Notes: a model not told the origin generated them from the letters alone. A stretch of 64,000 nt of DNA from JALYUS01 sp038231255 (GCA_038231255.1 JBBRLR010000012.1:1-64000); one strand, 5' to 3'; shown: positions 47,748-57,967, counted from the first letter of the stretch. Program-made: numbers and translations.

Positions 47748-50066
47748 ATGGGACTTGCCACCGCGCGCCCCGCATACCGGATAACACAGCGGCTGAAGCA
47801 GTTTCGCACCCGTGCGGTACGCTGTCGCTGGCACCTCATCGTTCCGGCCTTGTATGCGGCCGTCACCGTCCTCCTGCTCTGGCCGCTCGTCGTCCATATC
47901 CGGTCGGCGGTCGCGGACACGCTAGGCGACCCGCTCCTCAATGCATGGACGCTGCGCTGGGTTCAGCATGCGCTGGTCACGCAGCCGACCCATCTGTATG
48001 ACGGCAACATGTTCGCGCCGAACGTGCACAGTCTCGCGTTTTCCGAACTGCTCCTGCCGCAGGCGATCATGGCGTGGCCGCTCTGGCTCGTCTCCCACGA
48101 CGCACTACTGGCATACAACGCTTCCCTGCTCCTGACGTACCCCCTGTGCGGAGTCGCGATGTACGCGCTTTGCCGCGGTTTGGGCGCGATCCGGGGGGCT
48201 GCGTTCATCGCCGGCCTCGCCTTCGCCTTCGCGCCGTTTCGGATGGACAACAACGCGCACCTGCAAGTCCTTTCGATGCAGTGGATGCCGCTGACGATCC
48301 TCGCGATCATCCGGTTCATGCAGCGGCCGACCCGCTGGCGTTTCGCCGCTGTCGTCGCGACGACCACACTTGTGTCGCTCTCCTCAGTCTACTACACGGT
48401 GATGTTCGGCTCGGCGCTGATCGTCTTTCTCCTCGTCGAGGCGATCCGGCAGCGGCGTCTTTTCATCTCCCGCGCCGGGATCGGTTTGCTCGCGGCGTTG
48501 GCAATCGCCGCTGTTGTCGTTGCTGCCATTGACCTCCCCTACCTTGCGATGCGACGCGAGCAGAACATCGTTCGCACCCTCGATGAGGCATATGACGACG
48601 CGGCGCACAAGACTTCGTATGTGACCGTGACGCCCGGCAACTATCTGTGGGGCGGTCGCCTGCCCACATCAGGCATCGAGCGCTCCGCGCTCTTTCCCGG
48701 CGCCATCCTGCTTGCATTCGGCATCGCCGGGTTGCGAACTGTGCGCCACCCGTGGATGGCGGGACTCGCCACACTCGGCGTCGTCAGTGTCGTACTCTCC
48801 TTCGGTCCGACGTGGGGCGACAAGACCACCGGGACACCACTGCCGTATCGCTTCCTCTACCAGCACGTTGTGGGGTATCAAGGGATTCGCGGCCCGGATC
48901 GTTTCGCGGCGGTCGTCCTGCTCGCGCTGTGTCCATTCGCGGCGCTCGGCGCGACATGGTTGTGGCGCGCGGTGGTCTGGCGCATGCCGCGCCTCCTTCG
49001 TCTTGCACCGGTCGTCGCGTGCGTCTTTTCGCTTCTCACCATTGCCGACTGCGCCGCCCGTCTCCTCCCAACGATACCCGTGGATCGCTCCGCGAACACG
49101 CTTGCGCCGTATCGGTGGCTTGCATCGCAGGGCAGCACCGGCACGGTCGCAGAATTTCCGGTGGAAATGAGCGATATCCAGACGGCGTTCTACTCAACGT
49201 ATCACTGGCATGACGTGCTCTGGGGGCATTCAGGCTTCATACCGGCAGCAACCTACCAACTGCGCGGCCATTTCGTTGGGCACAATGATTCCCCCGCCCC
49301 AGAGGACCTCGACGCGCTCGCTGACATGGGAGTCGGCACGCTGGTCATCCACCGATCAGGGTATTCCGCCGACCGGTTCGCCACGATCACGCAAAATCTC
49401 AAAAGCGCATCGCGGAACGTGACATTTCTCGCAACAGTAGGAGACAGTGATATCTACCGGCTCCAGCCGGACCGCAGCGCGCCACCACTGACCGTGCGCG
49501 TGACATTCATGGCAAATCCGGCCGGCAATCTCGACAAACTGCCCGGAAAACTTACCCTCACGAACCCTGGAACAAACTCGCGGATGTTGTACACGCGCGG
49601 TTATCTCTCATTCGCTGCGGAGATACACGACGCGACCGGCAAGCCAGTCTCGGTGCAACCGGTGCAAATTAGCCTGCCGGCCATCATCCCAAACGGCGGG
49701 ACCACCATTCCGTTCACCGTCCAACTCCCGTCACGACCCGGCGCGTATACGATTCAACTCCGCGCAGCCAATCTCGCGCATTTTGATGACCAGCCCGCAA
49801 CCGGAGTCATGGTTATTAGCCCGACAACCCTCCCGAATCTCACATTGGTCAATCGCCAGATCACCAGCCCCGGTCTATACAAACCGGGCGAGAGTGTCGC
49901 GATGTGGGTAACGCTCACGGACGGAAAATCCATCGCCCTCCGCGATGTCGTTGCGCTACCCGACGGCACGTTGCGCGTCACGCTGGACCCGCTACCGCCC
50001 GGCGCCGTGCAGGTCGTCGCTCACGGGAAGTCTAGCGGCGTCGAACTCTGGGTCGCCACACCTTGA
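47748..50066 (+). CDS. GT-C-like polytopic membrane protein with C-terminal beta domain
   Basis: A 772-residue protein. About ten membrane helices (~30-460) include an acidic loop DTLGDPLLNAW after the first helix, the position of the GT-C catalytic acid. A large outer region follows (~480-590). The C-terminal ~180 residues look like two Ig/immunoglobulin-like beta repeats (KLPGKLTLTNPGTNSRML, PGAYTIQLRAANLAHF). Polyprenyl-sugar-dependent transfer is an inference from the fold layout. The ATG at 47748 is 11 bases after GGAGG; an upstream ATG at 47727 is also in frame. Confidence 0.65.
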   Translation: MGLATARPAYRITQRLKQFRTRAVRCRWHLIVPALYAAVTVLLLWPLVVHIRSAVADTLGDPLLNAWTLRWVQHALVTQPTHLYDGNMFAPNVHSLAFSELLLPQAIMAWPLWLVSHDALLAYNASLLLTYPLCGVAMYALCRGLGAIRGAAFIAGLAFAFAPFRMDNNAHLQVLSMQWMPLTILAIIRFMQRPTRWRFAAVVATTTLVSLSSVYYTVMFGSALIVFLLVEAIRQRRLFISRAGIGLLAALAIAAVVVAAIDLPYLAMRREQNIVRTLDEAYDDAAHKTSYVTVTPGNYLWGGRLPTSGIERSALFPGAILLAFGIAGLRTVRHPWMAGLATLGVVSVVLSFGPTWGDKTTGTPLPYRFLYQHVVGYQGIRGPDRFAAVVLLALCPFAALGATWLWRAVVWRMPRLLRLAPVVACVFSLLTIADCAARLLPTIPVDRSANTLAPYRWLASQGSTGTVAEFPVEMSDIQTAFYSTYHWHDVLWGHSGFIPAATYQLRGHFVGHNDSPAPEDLDALADMGVGTLVIHRSGYSADRFATITQNLKSASRNVTFLATVGDSDIYRLQPDRSAPPLTVRVTFMANPAGNLDKLPGKLTLTNPGTNSRMLYTRGYLSFAAEIHDATGKPVSVQPVQISLPAIIPNGGTTIPFTVQLPSRPGAYTIQLRAANLAHFDDQPATGVMVISPTTLPNLTLVNRQITSPGLYKPGESVAMWVTLTDGKSIALRDVVALPDGTLRVTLDPLPPGAVQVVAHGKSSGVELWVATP

Positions 50067-50174
50067 CCACTTCCTGCTGTCCGCGTACCCTCTGATGAGG
50101 GCAGGAACTGACCATTCCGGATTAGCCGCCGAGAAGTTCCGCCTTTATCATGAGACGAAGCGAGGAGTAAGAGC

Positions 50175-51602
50175 GTGACCGACGCAAATTTAACCGCCGT
50201 GTTCGATGTCGCGATCATCGGTGGCGGTCCAGGCGGATACGTCGCCGCGATCCGCGCCGCGCAGGAAGGGCTGACCGTTGCCCTCATTGATCGGGGGCCG
50301 CTCGGCGGCACCTGCCTGAACTGGGGCTGCATCCCGACCAAGGCGCTGCATCACACGGCGGAGGTCTGGCGGACGGTTCACGACGCGGGCACATTCGGCG
50401 TGACGGTCGGCCCAGCGACCCTCGATTTCGCCACGGTGATGGCGCACAAGGACGCGGTCGTCCGGACGATGGTTCGGGGCATAGACACGCTCATGCAAGG
50501 GAACAAGATCGCCGTCCTGCGCGGCGTCGGTTGCCTGCTGACGGCGACACAACCGCACCGGATCGCGGTGAACGATATTGACGGTGGATCGCGCGAGATC
50601 ACCGCGCGCAATGTGATCATCGCGACCGGATCGGTACCGAGCATGATACCGATCCCCGGCCTCGATTTGCCCGGCGTCGTCACATCAGATGGCATTTTGT
50701 CGCTGACCGCGCAGCCGAAACGGCTCGCCGTGATCGGCGGCGGCATTATCGGCATGGAGTTCGCGACGATCTTCGCCGCGCTCGGCACGACGGTCAGTGT
50801 CGTCGAGCGGCTGCCGAACATTCTCACGGGCGTCGAGCCGGAGATGATCCGCCGCGCCCTACCAATGTACCGAAAGATGGGCCTCGCGATCACGGTAGAC
50901 GCTTCAGTAGAGGAAGTCACCTGGGGCGACGACGATGACCTCGCCGTCCACTACCGCACGGCCAATGGCAAGCAATCCGTCGAAGCCGACGCCGTCCTCG
51001 TGGCGGTTGGGCGCACGCCCTACACTGAGGGCGCATGGGCGCCAGACGTGCCGCTCGAAAAAGACCGTCGGGCAGTCAAGGTGGACACTCACCTACGGAC
51101 GAATCTACCCGGTGTGTACTCCATCGGCGATGTCGCGCTGATGCCGCAACTCGCGCACACCGCCTCGATGCAGGGCGAAATCGTCGTCGAGAACATCAAG
51201 GGGCACGACGCCCAGTACAACCCGTCCGTCGTGCCGAACTGCGTCTTCACGCTACCGGAAATTTCCGGGGTCGGACTGACCGAGGAGCAGGCGCGCGAGC
51301 GGTTCGGGAGCGATGTACGCACCAGTGTTTTCCCGTTCGCGGCCATCGCCCGCGCGCAGATCCTCGGCGAACCGGCCGGGGTCGTGAAGCTCGTCTGCGG
51401 CGCGTCGGGCAACCTGCTCGGCGCGCACATTATCGGGCCACGCGCCAGCGACCTGATCGCCGAACTCGCCCTCGCGCTGCAACTCGGCGCTTCCGCCGCC
51501 GACATCGCGCGGACGATCCACGCGCACCCGACCTTGCCCGAAGCGATCCACGAGGCCGCGCTCGGTATCGTGCATGGTCGCCCGGTACACGCGCTCCGCT
51601 AG
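50175..51602 (+). CDS. lpdA: Dihydrolipoyl dehydrogenase (E3)
   Basis: A 475-residue flavoprotein disulfide reductase. FAD-binding GGGPGGYVAAIRAA and the redox pair GGTCLNWGCIPTK (~45-57) are followed by NAD-binding GGGIIGMEFATIF, YSIGDV near 315 and the C-terminal active-site HAHPTLPEAIHEAA. It reoxidises dihydrolipoyl groups of 2-oxoacid dehydrogenase or glycine cleavage systems. No E1/E2 genes are nearby, and it has no lipoyl domain of its own. GTG start at 50175 after GAGGAG. Confidence 0.93.
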   Translation: MTDANLTAVFDVAIIGGGPGGYVAAIRAAQEGLTVALIDRGPLGGTCLNWGCIPTKALHHTAEVWRTVHDAGTFGVTVGPATLDFATVMAHKDAVVRTMVRGIDTLMQGNKIAVLRGVGCLLTATQPHRIAVNDIDGGSREITARNVIIATGSVPSMIPIPGLDLPGVVTSDGILSLTAQPKRLAVIGGGIIGMEFATIFAALGTTVSVVERLPNILTGVEPEMIRRALPMYRKMGLAITVDASVEEVTWGDDDDLAVHYRTANGKQSVEADAVLVAVGRTPYTEGAWAPDVPLEKDRRAVKVDTHLRTNLPGVYSIGDVALMPQLAHTASMQGEIVVENIKGHDAQYNPSVVPNCVFTLPEISGVGLTEEQARERFGSDVRTSVFPFAAIARAQILGEPAGVVKLVCGASGNLLGAHIIGPRASDLIAELALALQLGASAADIARTIHAHPTLPEAIHEAALGIVHGRPVHALR

Positions 51603-51609
51603 CGTCGTA

Positions 51610-51618
51610 TGCTACGAT
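51610..51618 (+). promoter_or_regulatory. Candidate extended -10 promoter of the glycan locus
   Basis: TGCTACGAT (51610-51618) just after lpdA; the first gene of the locus starts at 51757, leaving a leader of about 130 bases with no other feature I can support. Confidence 0.4.
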
Positions 51619-51756
51619 ACCGCGAACGGTGCCGTGTCCGTACATGCGGCGGAGCGGAGACATTCCGACGGTGGTCGGTGCGGAACGCCATGATTGGAAA
51701 TCAGCGATGCCAGGTGTCCATGTGGGGGTAAGGCGTTTCGTCACGGATGAAGGGCG

Positions 51757-52638
51757 ATGACGCGTGTACTGACCGCCGAGACGCCCGCTGTTGAAGCGAG
51801 CGAGGCGGAACTGACTCGGCTGGTTGATCGCTGGACGGCACACATGCGCTGGCGGAAGAATTACGACCGCTGGCACGAAGATCGCCTCTGGCAGGAGGAT
51901 CATCAACTGCCGCGCTTGCGCGCTGTCGCCGAACAAATCGGGGCGCTGAATGGCGCGCGGGTGCTGGATGTCGGCTCCGGGATGGGCGGCTTCCTCGTCG
52001 CCGCGATCCGCAACGGTGTGCGGGCAATCGGCGTCGAACCGAGCGCGGACTACTGCCGCATCACGCAACTGCGCGGGATGCGCTACGGCATTGCTCCCAG
52101 CGTGGTTCGGGGTGTCGGGGAAAACATTCCGTGCCTGGACGGTTTGTTCGATGTCGTACTGGCGCAGGATATTCTCGAGCATGTGCGCGATCCCGAACAA
52201 ACCTTGCGGGAGATCGGTCGCGTCCTCGCGCCGGATGGAGTTGCCCTTGTGACCGTCATCAATCGCCTTGCATGGCGCGACCCGCATTATCACCTCGTCG
52301 TTGTCAACTGGCTGCCGCAGCCGATGGGGGAATGGATCGTCGAGCGCATTGGGCGGTCGAAGCGCGCGGCACATTTTAGCGACAACCAGCGTTTGAGCGA
52401 GATGTATTACGACACCCTTGCCGGATTTACGCAGCGCGCGCGGCGTCTCGGCTTCGTCGTTGCCGACACGAAGGAGCAAGCGCTCACCAGACGCGCATCG
52501 GCGGATGCGGGCAAACATCGCGCGGCGATCCGCCTCCTTGCCCGCTTTGGCATGGTGATGCCCGCATACCGTCTGCACCGGTACTTCGTCGCGAGCACCT
52601 TCGAACTGGCATTGCGCAGGTCGGAAAACACGCCATGA
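51757..52638 (+). CDS. Class I SAM-dependent methyltransferase
   Basis: A 293-residue protein. The Rossmann methyltransferase core (~65-190) shows RVLDVGSGMGGFLVAAIRNG (motif I), IGVEPSADYC, and LFDVVLAQDILEHVRDPE (motif IV). The C-terminal ~100 residues are basic and hydrophobic and may contact membrane or substrate. It probably methylates a sugar or lipid-linked glycan here, from context. The stop overlaps the flippase ATG (ATGA). Confidence 0.85.
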   Translation: MTRVLTAETPAVEASEAELTRLVDRWTAHMRWRKNYDRWHEDRLWQEDHQLPRLRAVAEQIGALNGARVLDVGSGMGGFLVAAIRNGVRAIGVEPSADYCRITQLRGMRYGIAPSVVRGVGENIPCLDGLFDVVLAQDILEHVRDPEQTLREIGRVLAPDGVALVTVINRLAWRDPHYHLVVVNWLPQPMGEWIVERIGRSKRAAHFSDNQRLSEMYYDTLAGFTQRARRLGFVVADTKEQALTRRASADAGKHRAAIRLLARFGMVMPAYRLHRYFVASTFELALRRSENTP

Positions 52639-54338
52639 ACGCACCCGCGACAGCCGAAAAACCGGCGGATCGCAACGACAGCCGTGCGACGCTCGGCACG
52701 TATGCCAGTAAAGCCGCCTTCTGGAACACCGTCCTGCTGCCCGCCAAACTAGCCGCACACCTGCTGGCGCAACTTGTCCTCGCCAATGCGCTGCCAAAGG
52801 CCGAATTCGGCGTCTACGTCCTCGCGCTCTCCGTCGGTGTCACGTCCGGCTCGCTCGTGGACCTCGGGACGGAACGGAGCGTCGTGAAGTTCCTGCCGGA
52901 AGTCGCTGGGCGGCAAGGGCGGCGCGGCGTCCGCACGCTGCTCTCGTGGGTTTTCGGCTTCAAGTTCGCGGTTCTCACGCCCGTTATCATGTTCGCACTG
53001 CTCTTTCATCAAGTCTTCTTCCGCTACCTCAACAGCAGGATTCCGTCGGTCCCGGACGATAAATTGACCGATCAAGCGGTCGTTCGCGAGCATGATCGAC
53101 TCGTGGCGTTAGTGAACGGCCAGCATTGGACGATTTTCTTTTCAATCATCTCGCTCGTGCTTGTCGGCGCATTCTATGATGTGGCGATGCAAAGTCTCGT
53201 CGCAACCTTTAAGAACAAAAGTTGGAACATCATCACGATCCTCGTCACGCTGCTCGATCCGCTCGTCGTCGCGGTGATCGTGCTGACGGGGGGGAATATC
53301 GGTGTCGTGCTCGTCGGTCGGGTACTTGTCGCGCTCGCGGCGATGTTCCTCGCCGGTAGTTTCGCGGTCTTCGCTGTCCGTCAGTCGGCCGGTGAGGAAC
53401 GGCAATATATCGCCGTCGAAGAATACGACCGGCCTTTGCCGATCCGCCGCTTCGCGTTCTACTCATCCCTGCAATATGCGCTGCAAGTGACGAGTTTTCT
53501 CACGTCCTACGCGTTCGCGGCGATCATCCTCAGGAACGCCGACGAGATCGCCGGCTATCGCGTCGCGTCGGGTTCCGTGCGAGAAATCCTCAGCGCACTC
53601 ACCACGCCGATTGTCGGCATCCAGGTGCCGATCTTCACGCGCATTTTCACGGCGCGCGATTACCGGCAATTGGATGTCGCCTATGCGCTCGTCGCGCGCT
53701 TCCTCGCGTTGGTATTGATTCCGGGGGCCGTTGGGCTGGCATTGCTCATCCCGAATCTTTTCCGCATTCTCTACCCCCAGTACGTCTCCTTCGCGGGCGT
53801 CTGCATCGTCCTGATTGTCTTCCTGTTCTCCGAGTCATGCTTGAGCACGGGCACGACCGTCCTCTTAACCTTCGAGCGATACAAGCCGGTGATCGCGGCG
53901 CGTGGTATCGCCCTGCTCGCCTTCCCGATCATGTTCTTCACCGCCCGCTGGTACGGCGCGATGGGAGCCGCCATCACATCAGGCGGCTTCGCCTGCCTTG
54001 CGGCGCTCGTCGGCACGGTCGCGGCGAATGCCGCCTTGCCGATCCGCTATCCCATCGCCTTCGTTCGGCGTGTGGGCATTGCCGCCGGATGCATGGCAGT
54101 TGTCGTTGGTGGCCTGGCCTTCACCGTCGGTCGCGTACCTCTCGACGCGGGCGGCGGCATCCACCGGGTCTTCTGGCTCGGGGTGAACGCGATCATCGCG
54201 GCGCTCGGCGGCGTGGTCTATCTCGCCGTGTTCCGCCGAATCGGCGGGGTCGAGCAGAGCGACATCGAGCGGCTGCGCACTCTGCGCATCCCCGCCCGCG
54301 CCTTCGTCTTGCGCGTGTTGATCGGGAAGCGGGCCTGA
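52635..54338 (+). CDS. Wzx-like polysaccharide flippase
   Basis: A 567-residue MATE/MVF-superfamily protein with about 12-14 membrane helices and the polysaccharide-flippase start LGTYASKAAFWNTVLLPAKL. An unusually long soluble loop of ~60 residues (RIPSVPDDKLTDQAVVREHD) follows the fourth helix. It would move a lipid-linked oligosaccharide across the membrane. It overlaps its neighbours at both ends and is coded with the glycosyltransferases. Confidence 0.88.
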   Translation: MNAPATAEKPADRNDSRATLGTYASKAAFWNTVLLPAKLAAHLLAQLVLANALPKAEFGVYVLALSVGVTSGSLVDLGTERSVVKFLPEVAGRQGRRGVRTLLSWVFGFKFAVLTPVIMFALLFHQVFFRYLNSRIPSVPDDKLTDQAVVREHDRLVALVNGQHWTIFFSIISLVLVGAFYDVAMQSLVATFKNKSWNIITILVTLLDPLVVAVIVLTGGNIGVVLVGRVLVALAAMFLAGSFAVFAVRQSAGEERQYIAVEEYDRPLPIRRFAFYSSLQYALQVTSFLTSYAFAAIILRNADEIAGYRVASGSVREILSALTTPIVGIQVPIFTRIFTARDYRQLDVAYALVARFLALVLIPGAVGLALLIPNLFRILYPQYVSFAGVCIVLIVFLFSESCLSTGTTVLLTFERYKPVIAARGIALLAFPIMFFTARWYGAMGAAITSGGFACLAALVGTVAANAALPIRYPIAFVRRVGIAAGCMAVVVGGLAFTVGRVPLDAGGGIHRVFWLGVNAIIAALGGVVYLAVFRRIGGVEQSDIERLRTLRIPARAFVLRVLIGKRA

Positions 54339-55477
54339 TGCGCGTCGCATTGGTCAACCTGACGACGACCACTAAAATCGGCGGCGTCGAGACGTTCGTC
54401 TGGGAACTCGCCGGTCGCCTCGCGGAGCGCGGCGTTGCCGTCACCGTGATCGGCGGGAAAACCGCCGTGCCCCCGGTGCGCCAGCCACTCCCCAATGTCG
54501 AAATCATCACGGCGCCGTACATCGACCGCGCAACGCTGCGCCGTGTGCCGCTCCTCGGCCGCCGGTACGGGCTGACAAAATTGCTCGAACGGCTCTCGTT
54601 CGGCCTCCGCGCGCGGCGCGCCATCGAGCGCGGGGCATTCGACATCGTACACATCCATAAACCGTTCGATTTGCCGCTCGCCGCGTGGGTCCGGGCGCGA
54701 ACGGGCTCGCGCATCGTGTACAGTTCGCACGGTCGCGACTTTTTCCCCGGTGATCGCCGGTTTTCCGCCGCCGTTTCCGTCTTCACCGCGTGCAGCGCAT
54801 ACAACGCCGGGGAAGTCCGCGAGCGATACCGTCGCGACGCGCGGGTAATCTTCAATGGCATAGACACCGACCAGTTCGCGCCCCAACCGCCGGACAGTGC
54901 GTGGCGCGCTGCACTCACGACGGGCAATGCGCCGCTCGTGCTCTGGGTCGGTCGGCTGGAGCGGTGGAAGGGCACGATTGACGTGTTGCGCGCCATCGCG
55001 CTGCTCGACCGCGACTGCCCCGCGCACCTCGCCGTCGTCGGCGCGGGGCCGGAGATCGCTCGCCTGCGCGCCGCAGCACGGTCGCTCGGCATCCACGACC
55101 GTGTTCATTTCCTCGGAACTTGCGATCATGCGGCGTTGCCGCGCATCTATTCCGCGTGCGATCTCGTCGTCGGCACGAGTTTCGCGAACGAAACCTTCGG
55201 GATGGCGATGGCCGAAGCGTCGGCCTGCGCGCGGCCGGTCATCGCGACGCGGTTCGGCGGTTTTCCTGAGGTCGTCTGTGACAACGAAACCGGCCTGCTC
55301 GTCCCGCCGCGCGATCCGCCCGCGCTCGCGGCGGCCATCGGCACGCTGCTGCGCGATCCCGCGCGCGGTCGCGCGATGGGCGACGCCGGGCGCGCCCATG
55401 TCGTCGCAAATTTTGCGTGGCCGGTCGTGACCGACCGCGTGCTGCGGGTTTATGGCGAGGCGCTCGATGAAGATTGA
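54338..55477 (+). CDS. GT4-family glycosyltransferase
   Basis: A 379-residue GT-B fold enzyme. The N-domain has TTTKIGGVETFVWELAGRLAERG and VHIHKPFD; the C-domain has LWVGRLERWKGTIDVLRAI and the GT4 nucleotide-sugar motif ETFGMAMAEASACARPVIAT (EX7E). It retains the sugar anomeric configuration. ATG 54338 overlaps the flippase stop (TGATG). The sugar is unknown. Confidence 0.92.
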   Translation: MRVALVNLTTTTKIGGVETFVWELAGRLAERGVAVTVIGGKTAVPPVRQPLPNVEIITAPYIDRATLRRVPLLGRRYGLTKLLERLSFGLRARRAIERGAFDIVHIHKPFDLPLAAWVRARTGSRIVYSSHGRDFFPGDRRFSAAVSVFTACSAYNAGEVRERYRRDARVIFNGIDTDQFAPQPPDSAWRAALTTGNAPLVLWVGRLERWKGTIDVLRAIALLDRDCPAHLAVVGAGPEIARLRAAARSLGIHDRVHFLGTCDHAALPRIYSACDLVVGTSFANETFGMAMAEASACARPVIATRFGGFPEVVCDNETGLLVPPRDPPALAAAIGTLLRDPARGRAMGDAGRAHVVANFAWPVVTDRVLRVYGEALDED

Positions 55478-56660
55478 CTTCGTGACGACCTTCGGCATCG
55501 TCCGGGGCTTCCCCTCCTTCCCGGAAGCGACGCTCGCCCGGTCGTTCGTCGCCGATGGCCACACGGTGCGTGCGCTCACCTATTTCGCCAAGTCCTCACC
55601 GATGATTGACACGCATCACGACACGATTGATGGCGCGGAAATTCATCGCATCCGGCGCAAAGGCCTGTTCACGCCCGGCGTCCTCGGTTGGATCGCGAAG
55701 GAACGACCGGATGTCGCGCATATTCACCACCTGAGTAATCGCCTTTCTGTCCTGGCGCTCCCGGCGTACCGCGCGCGGCGCGTGCCGGTGCTATTTTCTC
55801 CCTACGGCATCCTGCACGACCCGGTCCTTGTGGATGACACCGACCGGCCGCTCGCCGCGCCGATGCACCGCGAGCGGGTGCAAGCGTCCGTGGTGCGTAC
55901 GATGCGGGCAACCGGCATCAAAGACGGTGCGGGCATCTGGGCGTTGCACCGGCCACTGTTTGCTGCGAACGCCGTGCATGCGATGTCCCTCCACGAGAAG
56001 CGTGTGCTCGCGGCCCTCGGCGTGCCGGACGAGCGTATTCATTTCATTCCGGTCGGCACGGACGCGACGCTGCTCGCGACCACAACGCCGATCACCCGCA
56101 CCAGCCACCCGACGGTCCTGTTTCTCGGCCAGACGAAGTACCGAAAAGGGTGGGACCTGCTCGTCCGCGCGATTCCCGCCGTTGCCGCCGCAATCCCGAC
56201 GGTGCGTTTCATCTTCGCCGGGCACACGGGGCGCGACCGACTGGATTTCGACGCGCTCGTGCGCGAGATCGGCGTCGCGCGCCAGATCGAGACACCGGGG
56301 CACGTCGCCGAGTCGGAGAAGGTTCGCCTCCTACGCTCGTCGTGGGTTCTCGCGTTGCCCGCGCGCTACGAGGGCTTCGGCATCCCGCTCGTCGAAGCGA
56401 TGATGGTGGGCACACCCGTTGTGACGACAAATGTTCCCGCCTGCAACGAGATCATCCAGGATGGCGAGAACGGCCTCGTCGTCGCCCCGGACGATCCCGA
56501 TGCACTCGCGGGCGCGCTGATCCGCCTACTCCGCGACGGCGAACTGCGCGAACGCCTGGCGCGCCGGGCCGCCGGCGACGCCGCGTTGCGCTACGATGCG
56601 GCGGTCGTCGCGCGGCAGTTCGAGCGGCTCTATGAATCATTGATCGCGGGGCGCGACTGA
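55467..56660 (+). CDS. GT4-family glycosyltransferase
   Basis: A 397-residue GT-B enzyme. It starts FVTTFGIVRGFPSFPEATLARSF and has HIHHLSNRLSVLAL, the donor-site VLFLGQTKYRKGWDLL and EGFGIPLVEAMMVGTPVVTT. It starts inside the previous gene (ATG 55467, 11-base overlap). It ends in TGA shared with the next ATG. Part of the locus. Confidence 0.92.
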   Translation: MKIDFVTTFGIVRGFPSFPEATLARSFVADGHTVRALTYFAKSSPMIDTHHDTIDGAEIHRIRRKGLFTPGVLGWIAKERPDVAHIHHLSNRLSVLALPAYRARRVPVLFSPYGILHDPVLVDDTDRPLAAPMHRERVQASVVRTMRATGIKDGAGIWALHRPLFAANAVHAMSLHEKRVLAALGVPDERIHFIPVGTDATLLATTTPITRTSHPTVLFLGQTKYRKGWDLLVRAIPAVAAAIPTVRFIFAGHTGRDRLDFDALVREIGVARQIETPGHVAESEKVRLLRSSWVLALPARYEGFGIPLVEAMMVGTPVVTTNVPACNEIIQDGENGLVVAPDDPDALAGALIRLLRDGELRERLARRAAGDAALRYDAAVVARQFERLYESLIAGRD

Positions 56661-57904
56661 TGCGCGTCCTGTACTTCACCGGCGCGTATCGCCCCGACTC
56701 GATGGTTAGCCACACGCACGGAGACCTCGTCGCCGCGCTGCGTACCCGAGGCGCCGATGTCGAAATTGCCACGGTCGCGGGCGGTGAACAATCACGACTG
56801 GTGGAATCGAGCAGGGACCGGCACGGCACAACTGTCTGGTCCATCGCCATCGCGCACTCGCTGCGCGATCGGCTGATGCGTCGCTACGACGCGCGCGTCT
56901 GGGCGTTCGCGCCGTTCGGTGGTCTCGTCCATGCGCTTCGCGCCTTCCTCACCCCGGATCGCCTGTCAGGGTACGACCTCCTCCATGTCGGCATGGCATT
57001 TCCGTATGCGACGGCATTCCGCCACGCGATGCATGGGCGCGAACGCCCGCCAACCCTCGTCACGCTCACCGGCGGTGACATTTTGACCGACGATGAGACC
57101 GGGTACGGATATGGCCGCTCACTTGTCACGCGTGCGGCGATCCGGCGGACACTCGGATGGGCGGCGCTCGTGCAGGCGAACTCGCCCCTCTCGGCCGATG
57201 CAGCCGCCGCGTATGGCTGCGCGCGGGAGCGGATCGCCGTCCACCCGCCGCACTCACCGCACGAACCGTTGGCGCTGCGGGACGTCCGCGCATATCGCGC
57301 GCGCTGCCGCCAGGAATTGATCGCATCGGGCGGGATCCCTCCGGGTCGCCTCCTTGTCGGCATCGGGCGCATGGTCCCGATCAAAGGGTATGACGACGTG
57401 ATCCGCGCGCTCCCGATCATTCGCGCCGCGTACCCGGACACCGCGATTATGCTCGCCGGTCCCGCGCGCGACGCCGCAGCCGAGTCGTATGTCGCGTCGT
57501 TGCGGCAGCTCGCGGTGTCGCTCGGGCTGGAAAACCAGGTACGTATCGTCGGTGCGGCGCCTTTCGAAGATGTACCGCGCTACTTCGCCGCAGCCGATCT
57601 CGCCCTCATTCCCTCGCTGCTGGACGGTCTAAATATGACGGCCGTCGAGGCCGCGTCGGTCGGCACACCGTCGGTCGTCAGCGAGCGGGCGGGCGTCGCC
57701 CACTATGTGCGCACGTACGGCGCGGGCGCGGTCGTCCCGCCGCGCGATCCCGCCGCCCTCGCCGCCGCAATCGTCACACTGCTCGGCGATGCGCGCGCGT
57801 GGGAAGATGCATCGCGCCACGCCCTCCAGATGGCCGCGCCATTTTCGCTCGCCCAGACAGCTGATAACGTCGCGTGGCTCTATGACCGGCTCCATGCCGG
57901 ATAA
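56660..57904 (+). CDS. GT4-family glycosyltransferase
   Basis: A 414-residue GT-B enzyme: YFTGAYRPDSMVSHTHGDLV, LLVGIGRMVPIKGYDDVIRALP, and the donor motif LIPSLLDGLNMTAVEAASVGTPSVVS, where the usual Glu-x7-Glu reads Asp-x7-Glu. This may shift activity. It begins directly at the previous stop. About 63 bases and a new promoter box separate it from the next gene. Confidence 0.9.
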   Translation: MRVLYFTGAYRPDSMVSHTHGDLVAALRTRGADVEIATVAGGEQSRLVESSRDRHGTTVWSIAIAHSLRDRLMRRYDARVWAFAPFGGLVHALRAFLTPDRLSGYDLLHVGMAFPYATAFRHAMHGRERPPTLVTLTGGDILTDDETGYGYGRSLVTRAAIRRTLGWAALVQANSPLSADAAAAYGCARERIAVHPPHSPHEPLALRDVRAYRARCRQELIASGGIPPGRLLVGIGRMVPIKGYDDVIRALPIIRAAYPDTAIMLAGPARDAAAESYVASLRQLAVSLGLENQVRIVGAAPFEDVPRYFAAADLALIPSLLDGLNMTAVEAASVGTPSVVSERAGVAHYVRTYGAGAVVPPRDPAALAAAIVTLLGDARAWEDASRHALQMAAPFSLAQTADNVAWLYDRLHAG

Positions 57905-57921
57905 AGCGTCAATCCCGCCTA

Positions 57922-57930
57922 TGCTATACT
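57922..57930 (+). promoter_or_regulatory. Internal promoter of the glycan locus
   Basis: TGCTATACT (57922-57930), a strong extended -10, lies in the only sizeable gap of the locus (57905-57967). Confidence 0.55.
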
Positions 57931-57967
57931 CGGCAACCGGTGGCGGGGATGATGGAGGCGCGAGCGG

